Assembly: GCA_903893955.1 (NCBI GenBank)
Contig: CAITOG010000016.1
Coordinates: 1-11,584, forward strand
Length of the DNA: 11,584 bases
Direction: 5' to 3'
DNA from: an uncultured Actinomycetes bacterium
GTDB taxonomy: Bacteria > Actinomycetota > Acidimicrobiia > Acidimicrobiales > RAAP-2
The translations under genes were made by a program, and so were the position numbers. The notes below the pieces were generated by a model. The model was not told where the DNA came from. It did no database searches and saw only the letters and a program-made list of their open reading frames with translations. This document shows positions 7,066-11,584 of the stretch, piece by piece. Each line of letters starts with the position of its first letter. Position 1 is the stretch's first letter.

Positions 7066-7983
7066 GTGCGCACCGAGGACCAACCGACTTTTCTCACCCA
7101 CTTGCAGCGCCTTGAAGCCGACAGCATTCAGATCCTTCGCGAGGCAGTGGCGGAGTCAGAGAATCCAGTGATGCTCTACTCCGTCGGCAAGGACTCTGCG
7201 GTGATGCTCCACCTCGCCATGAAGGCGTTCTACCCCTCCCCTCCCCCCTTCCCCCTGCTTCACGTGGACACGACGTGGAAGTTCCAAGCGATGTACAGGT
7301 TCCGAGATGAGATGGCTGCGAAGAGCCGTATGGAGCTGATCGTCCACCAGAACCCCGACGCGCTCCGACTCGGCATCAATCCCTTCGACCATGGGTCTGC
7401 GACACACACTGACGTCTGGAAGACCCAAGGGCTCAAGCAGGCGATCGACAAGCACGGCTTCGATCTCGCGTTCGGCGGGGCACGGCGTGACGAGGAGAAG
7501 TCACGTGCCAAGGAGCGAGTGTTCTCCATCAGGTCCGAGCAGCACCGTTGGGACCCCAAGGCTCAGCGGCCGGAACTCTGGAGTCTCTACAACGCTCGGA
7601 TCCGTCCCGGAGAGTCTGTGCGCGTCTTCCCTCTCTCGAACTGGACCGAGCTCGACGTGTGGCAGTACATCCACCGGGAGTCGATTCCGATCGTCCCGCT
7701 GTATCTCGCGGCGATGCGGCCAGTCGTCGAGCGTGACGGGACGTTGATCATGGTCGACGACGATCGGATGCCGGTGTCGCCCGACGAGGTCACGATGCGT
7801 TCCGTCAGGTTCAGGACGCTTGGTTGCTACCCGCTGACGGGTGCAGTCGAATCGTCTGCTGCGACGTTGACCGAGGTGATCCAGGAGATGCTGCTGACGA
7901 CCAGTTCGGAGCGTCAGGGTCGCGTGATCGATCACGACTCTTCGGGGTCGATGGAGAAGAAGAAGCAAGAGGGGTACTTCTGA
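7066..7983 (+). CDS. cysD: Sulfate adenylyltransferase subunit 2 (CysD / NodP type)
   Basis: This 305-aa protein matches the usual CysD size of about 300. CysD is the catalytic subunit of bacterial ATP sulfurylase and forms APS from ATP and sulfate together with the GTPase CysN. It shows the N-type PP-loop SVGKDS (39-44), VDTTWKF (67-73), the basic GGARRDEEKSRAKER (137-151), the VFPLSNWTELDVWQYI block, FRTLGCYPLTGAVES near the C-terminus and the family ending MEKKKQEGYF. Start choice: GTG at 7066 follows a perfect AGGAGG; GTG at 7021 is possible by overlap with the P450 stop. The stop overlaps the CysNC start (TGATG). A proline-rich stretch at residues 57-63 is encoded by a C-rich tract that is a strong G-quadruplex motif on the other strand. 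Placement beside a sulfotransferase, with no reductase gene, points to supply of PAPS and not to cysteine synthesis. Confidence 0.96.
   Translation: MRTEDQPTFLTHLQRLEADSIQILREAVAESENPVMLYSVGKDSAVMLHLAMKAFYPSPPPFPLLHVDTTWKFQAMYRFRDEMAAKSRMELIVHQNPDALRLGINPFDHGSATHTDVWKTQGLKQAIDKHGFDLAFGGARRDEEKSRAKERVFSIRSEQHRWDPKAQRPELWSLYNARIRPGESVRVFPLSNWTELDVWQYIHRESIPIVPLYLAAMRPVVERDGTLIMVDDDRMPVSPDEVTMRSVRFRTLGCYPLTGAVESSAATLTEVIQEMLLTTSSERQGRVIDHDSSGSMEKKKQEGYF
7233..7255 (-). other. Four-layer G-quadruplex motif inside cysD
   Basis: The plus strand reads C4-T-C4-T-C6-TT-C5, so the minus strand is G5-AA-G6-A-G4-A-G4. Four runs of at least four guanines with loops of two, one and one bases is a very strong quadruplex pattern. 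It lies on the template strand of the operon, at CysD residues 56-64 (YPSPPPFPL), where proline codons CCC and CCT build the tract. Confidence 0.7.
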
Positions 7984-9905
7984 TGGCTCACGCCATGAAC
8001 GATCTGCTTGAGGATGATATCGAGGCCTACCTCGATCAGCACGAACACAAGACGATGCTGCGGTTCATCACCTGTGGCAGCGTGGATGACGGGAAATCCA
8101 CCTTGATCGGTCGGTTGCTCTACGACTCCAAGCTCGTGTTCGAGGACCACCTCGCAACCTTGGAATCGGACTCGAAGAAGGTCGGCACGCAGGGTGGCGA
8201 GCTCGACTTCGCTCTCCTTGTCGACGGACTTGCTGCGGAACGTGAGCAGGGCATCACGATCGACGTCGCCTATCGGTTCTTCTCAACCGAGCAACGAAAG
8301 TTCATCGTCGCTGACACGCCGGGTCACGAGCAGTACACCCGAAACATGGTGACCGGCGCGTCGACCGCGGACGTCGCGGTGATCTTGATCGACGCGCGCA
8401 AGGGCGTGCTGACACAGACGCGCCGCCACAGCTACTTGGTATCGCTCCTTGGCATTCGTCACGCTGTGCTCGCCATCAACAAGCTGGACTTGGTCGACTA
8501 CTCCGAAGAGGTTTTCGACTCGATCGTCGCCGACTATGCAGCATTCGCCGAAGAGGTCGGCCTCCGCTCTGTCGTCGCCATCCCCATCTCGGCGCTCAAC
8601 GGCGACAACATCACCGGTTCCTCGCCCAACACGCCGTGGTACTCCGGCCCGAGCCTGATCGGCCACCTCGAGTCGATCGATGTGGACGACGAGACGGTTG
8701 CTGGGCCTTTGCGGTTCCCCGTGCAGTGGGTGAACCGACCAGATCTGGACTTCCGCGGCTACGCCGGCAAGGTGGTCGGAGGGAGCGTGAAGGTGGGCGA
8801 CGCAGTCCGGGTCGTGCCGTCAGGCCGAGAGTCGACGATCTCGAGGATCGTCACCGCGGACGGAGACCTGGAGATGGCGACAGCGGGCCTGTCAGTGACA
8901 CTGTGCCTTGCCGACGAGATCGACGTGTCACGAGGCGATGTCATCGTGGGGAAGCAGGAGCCACCGGCAGTGGCAGATCAGTTCGAGTGTCATCTCGTCT
9001 GGATGGCCGAGGAGGAGATGCTGCCTGGTCGCCCCTACCTGCTCAAGGTCGGCGCCCGAGTTGTGACTGCCACGGTGGCGCAGCCCAAGTACGAGGTGAA
9101 CGTCAACACACTCGAGCACGTCGCCTCTCGGACCCTCCGGCTGAACTCGATCGGTGTCTGCAATCTGAGTTTGGATCAGCCGATCCCGTTTGACCCCTAC
9201 GAGCAGAACCGCGACATGGGTGGCTTCATCCTGATCGATCGCTACACCAATGCGACCGTCGCGGCTGGGTTGTTGCACTTTGCTCTTCGGCGAGCAGACA
9301 ACGTCCATTGGCAGGCAGTCGAAGTCGACAAAGCCAGCCGGGCGGCACTCAATCATCAGAGCCCTGCGGTGGTGTGGTTCACGGGCCTGTCGGGAGCAGG
9401 CAAGTCCACCATCGCCAACCTTGTCGAGCAACGGCTCTTTGAAATGGGTCACCGCACCTACCTGCTTGATGGCGACAACATCCGCCATGGGCTGAGTCGG
9501 GACCTTGGTTTCACCGAGGCCGACAGAGTTGAGAACATCCGTCGTGTCTCTGAGGTCGCACGGCTCCTCGTCGATGCAGGAATGATCGTCCTGTGTTCTT
9601 TCATCTCGCCATTCCGCTCCGAGCGTGAGATGGCGCGCGAAATGTTTGAGACCGGCGAGTTCGTCGAGGTCTTCGTCGATGCGTCTCTCGAAGTGGCAGA
9701 GGGTCGAGATCGAAAGGGGCTCTACGCGAAGGCTCGTCGGGGTGAGCTCATCAATTTCACCGGCGTCGATTCACCCTATGAGGCGCCGGAAGCGCCAGAC
9801 GTCCATCTCGACACTGGTGGCGACTCGACGGCGCATGATGCTGCTGAGTTGGTGATCGCTCATCTGAGGAACGCAGGGATATTGTCCCCGCCTTCAGTCG
9901 ACTGA
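7983..9905 (+). CDS. cysNC: Bifunctional sulfate adenylyltransferase subunit 1 / APS kinase (CysN-CysC fusion, NodQ type)
   Basis: This 640-aa fusion gives two steps of PAPS synthesis. The N-terminal half is the CysN GTPase that drives ATP sulfurylase: G1 loop GSVDDGKST (32-40), DTPGHEQY (111-118), NKLD (166-169), followed by elongation-factor-like beta domains. The C-terminal part (about 460-640) is APS kinase, with P-loop GLSGAGKST (468-476), LDGDNIRHGL, DLGF, RVENIRR, SFISPFR and NFTGVDSPYE; all look intact. Length agrees with NodQ and mycobacterial CysNC. The ATG at 7983 overlaps the cysD stop by one base (TGATG) and follows AAGAGGGG (7967-7974) by eight bases. The frame is open further upstream to 7824, inside cysD, but this has no family support. 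Both halves being complete means the operon can make its own PAPS. Confidence 0.96.
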   Translation: MAHAMNDLLEDDIEAYLDQHEHKTMLRFITCGSVDDGKSTLIGRLLYDSKLVFEDHLATLESDSKKVGTQGGELDFALLVDGLAAEREQGITIDVAYRFFSTEQRKFIVADTPGHEQYTRNMVTGASTADVAVILIDARKGVLTQTRRHSYLVSLLGIRHAVLAINKLDLVDYSEEVFDSIVADYAAFAEEVGLRSVVAIPISALNGDNITGSSPNTPWYSGPSLIGHLESIDVDDETVAGPLRFPVQWVNRPDLDFRGYAGKVVGGSVKVGDAVRVVPSGRESTISRIVTADGDLEMATAGLSVTLCLADEIDVSRGDVIVGKQEPPAVADQFECHLVWMAEEEMLPGRPYLLKVGARVVTATVAQPKYEVNVNTLEHVASRTLRLNSIGVCNLSLDQPIPFDPYEQNRDMGGFILIDRYTNATVAAGLLHFALRRADNVHWQAVEVDKASRAALNHQSPAVVWFTGLSGAGKSTIANLVEQRLFEMGHRTYLLDGDNIRHGLSRDLGFTEADRVENIRRVSEVARLLVDAGMIVLCSFISPFRSEREMAREMFETGEFVEVFVDASLEVAEGRDRKGLYAKARRGELINFTGVDSPYEAPEAPDVHLDTGGDSTAHDAAELVIAHLRNAGILSPPSVD

Positions 9906-9907
9906 CG

Positions 9908-10783
9908 GTGGAGACGCCTCCGACAATGCGTCGGGACCTGAACATCGGCACCACCTGGTTGCTGCCTGAGTGGAGCGCGGGACCTCGTGGGGACGAGCTG
10001 GAGGTGCTGGAGGTCGCAAAGGCCGCCGGCTATCAGGGGATCCAGGGGGCCGATGCGGGTCGCTGCCGCGAGCTTGGCCTGGTGCCGACAACCTCTGACA
10101 TCCGGCCGACGCCGGGTGGTCTGACCGAGGCGGCAAGGCGCTGGTTCGATCAAGGCTACGAATGCGCCACGCTGATGGTGGGCACGGGCCTCGAGGATGA
10201 TGACGCCGCGGATCGGCTCGTCGATGAGGTCCTCTCGGCCAGCTCTACCACTGGCCTCCCGCTGTACATCGAGACACATCGTGCCACCATCACCCAGGAC
10301 CTCTGGCGGACGCTTCGGCTCGTCGACCGCCACCCCGAGATGCGGTTCAACGGTGACTTCTCCCATTGGTATGTCAGCCACGACTTCGGCATGGTCGACT
10401 TCATTGCCCTCCTCGAAACCCTGAGGCCGGTGTTGGAGCGGGTTCGCTACCTGCATGGTCGCATCGCATCGAGTGGGTGCATCCAAATCGAGGTGCAAGC
10501 CTCGAACGCGTCGGCTGCCCCCGTCTCCCACTTCAGACAGCTCTGGCAATTGTCGTTCGAGGCCTTCCTGACAGCGGCCCGCAACGAAGATGAGCTGGAG
10601 CCGTGCTCGTCGTTCGGCTTCGCACCAGAGCTGCTTCCCTCTGAGTTCGGCTACGCCCAGCTGGTCGACGATGGAGCTGGGAATCTGACTGAGGGATCCG
10701 ACCGATGGGAGCAGGCCCTCATCCTCTGCGACATCGCTGAGGAATGCTTCGGTGCAGCCGCTTCGAAGGTTGTGGAGACCTAG
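9908..10783 (+). CDS. TIM-barrel metalloenzyme, sugar-phosphate isomerase/epimerase-like
   Basis: This 291-aa protein resembles the AP-endonuclease-2/xylose-isomerase-like TIM-barrel superfamily (COG1082 type). A metal site can be traced along successive strands: Glu122 and His124 in LYIETHRA, Asp150 and His153 in FNGDFSHW, His183 and Arg185 in YLHGRIASSG, and possibly Glu241 in FAPELLP. Members are isomerases, epimerases, dehydratases or lyases acting on sugars, inositols or keto acids; the reaction here is unknown. The start may be GTG at 9908, two bases after the CysNC stop but without a clear ribosome site, or ATG at 9926, twelve bases after GGAG; the first six residues are therefore unsure. 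As the last gene of the operon it is likely co-expressed with the sulfation genes. It may shape a precursor or rearrange the product. No obvious terminator follows it. Confidence 0.8.
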   Translation: METPPTMRRDLNIGTTWLLPEWSAGPRGDELEVLEVAKAAGYQGIQGADAGRCRELGLVPTTSDIRPTPGGLTEAARRWFDQGYECATLMVGTGLEDDDAADRLVDEVLSASSTTGLPLYIETHRATITQDLWRTLRLVDRHPEMRFNGDFSHWYVSHDFGMVDFIALLETLRPVLERVRYLHGRIASSGCIQIEVQASNASAAPVSHFRQLWQLSFEAFLTAARNEDELEPCSSFGFAPELLPSEFGYAQLVDDGAGNLTEGSDRWEQALILCDIAEECFGAAASKVVET

Positions 10784-10876
10784 GCGTGAGCACGTGCTTG
10801 CCACCAGGGCGACGTCTGAGCTCGAGTGATGTCTCACCTGCCCTGCGCAGCGCCTGTGCTGCCTGCGACGTCGGAT
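10784..10876. other. Convergent intergenic space
   Basis: Ninety-three bases separate the end of the operon from the convergent zinc-ribbon gene. It holds a perfect palindrome AGCACGTGCT (10789-10798) and a small GC-rich hairpin (GCAGC, six-base loop, GCTGC; 10847-10862). Neither has a T tract, so neither is a convincing intrinsic terminator, although some transcript-ending function is expected here. Confidence 0.4.
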
Positions 10877-11032
10877 TCAGTCGCAGCAACTGTCGCGCCA
10901 GCCGCACGTCCTGCACTTGAAGTGTGCATGTTCTGGACTCAGCTCCCCACCGCAGTGTGGGCATTCATGGAAGATGCCATAGGGGTTGGGGCAGAGTGTC
11001 TGGGCGTCGCTCTTCGCCACGTCGTCGCTCAT
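10877..11032 (-). CDS. Small cysteine-rich zinc-ribbon protein
   Basis: This is a 51-aa ORF. The protein begins MSDDVAKSDAQTLCPNPYG and has cysteines at 14, 24, 27, 40, 43, 49 and 50. CPHCGG (24-29) and CRTCGW (40-45) form a classical zinc-ribbon pair of CxxC knuckles thirteen residues apart, and the tail RDSCCD adds two more cysteines. Such a regular pattern is very unlikely by chance. The ATG at 11032 is the only possible start, as the frame has no other start codon before the upstream stop at 11060-11062. No clear ribosome site is visible. It lies 49 bases after the DUF1801 gene in the same direction and may share its transcript. Its role is unknown; small zinc ribbons often bind nucleic acid or proteins. 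Confidence 0.8.
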   Translation of the reverse strand: MSDDVAKSDAQTLCPNPYGIFHECPHCGGELSPEHAHFKCRTCGWRDSCCD

Positions 11033-11081
11033 CGGAACATGATCGCAGGTCTTCGTCTGTCAGCGGTGAACCTTGAGGGGC

Positions 11082-11447
11082 TCAGCAAGGGGGTTCTTGG
11101 CTCCGCGCCGATGCCTCAATCAGCTCCTCGATGACAGCGAAGTCAACCTGCTGAGGCCTCGTGAATCGGACGCAGCCCTTGCCAAGGCTGACTCCGAGCA
11201 GCGATCGCCGATGCTCGTCGAGGACGCCTTGTTTCGAAACGTACAGCGAGAGGTACCGCTTCTGGCGAGCGAAACCGATCGTCACCCTTCCCGACTCCTG
11301 GTAGGTGGGCATCCCGTAGGCCATGACCTCGTCGCAGCCGACCAGTCTGGCCAGGCAGATCTCTCTGAGGCGCAGCACGATGGGCCGCCAGTCCTCGTCG
11401 ACGCTTTCGATGTACTCCTGGACACTCGTGGCGTCGCTCTGGGTCAT
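11082..11447 (-). CDS. DUF1801 / YdhG-like protein
   Basis: This 121-aa protein fits the compact DUF1801 (YdhG/YjbR-like) fold. It shows the core MAYGMPTYQESG, then IGFARQKRYLSLYVS, and LGKGCVRFTRP towards the C-terminus. These match the family pattern of a conserved MPxY turn, a KxxLSLY strand and a glycine-rich turn before a final helix. Some relatives are proposed iron chaperones, but the function here is not shown. ATG at 11447 is chosen over the adjacent GTG at 11450 because it forms a TGATG junction with the small ORF upstream. No strong ribosome site is seen, which would suit translational coupling. It is on the opposite strand to the sulfation operon and probably unrelated to it. Confidence 0.85.
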   Translation of the reverse strand: MTQSDATSVQEYIESVDEDWRPIVLRLREICLARLVGCDEVMAYGMPTYQESGRVTIGFARQKRYLSLYVSKQGVLDEHRRSLLGVSLGKGCVRFTRPQQVDFAVIEELIEASARSQEPPC

Positions 11448-11566
11448 CACGCAGCGTGTGGCATCGGCTCGACCCAGATGAGTCGAGCGGCCTCCAGCGA
11501 GAGGCTGAGCGGCTCGCCTGCGATGGTGACGGCGATCTCATTCTCATGGTGCTGAGGCGAATCCAT
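11447..11566 (-). CDS. Small hypothetical protein, coupled to the DUF1801 gene
   Basis: A 39-aa ORF begins MDSPQHHENEIAVTIAGEPL and ends in WVEPMPHAA. Its TGA overlaps the next gene's ATG (TGATG), a common sign of true coupled genes. A GGGGAG site (11577-11582) is ten bases before the ATG. The composition is sensible: an acidic start, a short hydrophobic strand pattern and a helix-like LSLEAARLI. The frame stays open to the window edge, so a longer protein starting outside is possible. No family is recognised. Confidence 0.5.
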   Translation of the reverse strand: MDSPQHHENEIAVTIAGEPLSLSLEAARLIWVEPMPHAA

Positions 11567-11584
11567 GATGAGCTCGCTCCCCTC

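Noticed and set aside
7824..7982. Upstream extension of CysNC to 7824
   Set aside because: It would lie wholly inside cysD in another frame; the ATG at 7983 has a good ribosome site and gives the family length.
10789..10798. Palindrome AGCACGTGCT after the last operon gene
   Set aside because: No loop and no T tract, so not an intrinsic terminator. A single 10-base palindrome is weak evidence for an operator at the end of an operon.
9860..10837. Minus-strand ORF of 325 codons, longer than the TIM-barrel gene it covers
   Set aside because: It has no recognisable motif and an Arg/Gln/His-rich composition typical of the antisense of high-G+C genes, while the plus strand shows an ordered metal-site pattern and operon spacing.
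10826..11555. Plus-strand ORFs (102 and 160 codons) at the right edge
   Set aside because: They are opposite the zinc-ribbon and DUF1801 genes, which have clear motifs on the minus strand.
1..11584. tRNA, rRNA, CRISPR array, insertion sequence or phage genes
   Set aside because: No cloverleaf, repeat-spacer pattern, transposase motif or terminal inverted repeats were seen in a reading of both strands.

Overview
The window is high-G+C DNA with dense, overlapping genes and GTG starts, which suggests an actinobacterium. The exact lineage cannot be read from the sequence. An Acidimicrobiia-like or mycobacterial-type organism is my guess from the gene families.

Left edge (1-325): the last ten codons of an unidentified gene, a non-coding stretch, the decayed C-terminal end of a short-chain dehydrogenase (about 161-283), and a GGCGGT hexanucleotide repeat (298-324). 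A VOC-fold (glyoxalase-like) gene follows on the minus strand (326-685). It is divergent from a TetR-type regulator. The space between the two carries a clear inverted repeat (GTATC-N5-GATAC, 750-764) that overlaps the best promoter for the regulator.

Centre (790-10783, plus strand): nine genes packed as one apparent operon. In order they are a TetR regulator, a zinc-type medium-chain alcohol dehydrogenase, an SDR dehydrogenase, a PAPS-type sulfotransferase, an alkylsulfatase-like MBL protein with altered metal ligands, a cytochrome P450, CysD, a CysN-CysC fusion, and a TIM-barrel isomerase/epimerase-like protein. Most junctions are 1- to 4-base start/stop overlaps. CysD plus CysNC make PAPS from sulfate and ATP. 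No APS/PAPS or sulfite reductase is present. The simplest reading is a dedicated sulfation pathway: the P450 and/or dehydrogenases create or adjust a hydroxyl group, local PAPS is supplied, the sulfotransferase adds sulfate, and the MBL and TIM-barrel proteins process the product or precursor. The logic resembles rhizobial NodPQ-NodH and the mycobacterial CYP128-Stf3 pair, but the gene set is different and the substrate is unknown.

Right edge (10877-11584, minus strand): three small genes converge on the operon. They are a 39-codon ORF, a DUF1801/YdhG-like protein coupled to it by TGATG, and a 51-aa cysteine-rich zinc-ribbon protein. They look unrelated to the sulfation operon.

Points most worth a second look are the sulfation operon as a whole, the MBL protein that appears to have lost several metal ligands, the unassigned TIM-barrel enzyme, the very strong G-quadruplex motif inside cysD, and the divergent TetR/VOC control region.
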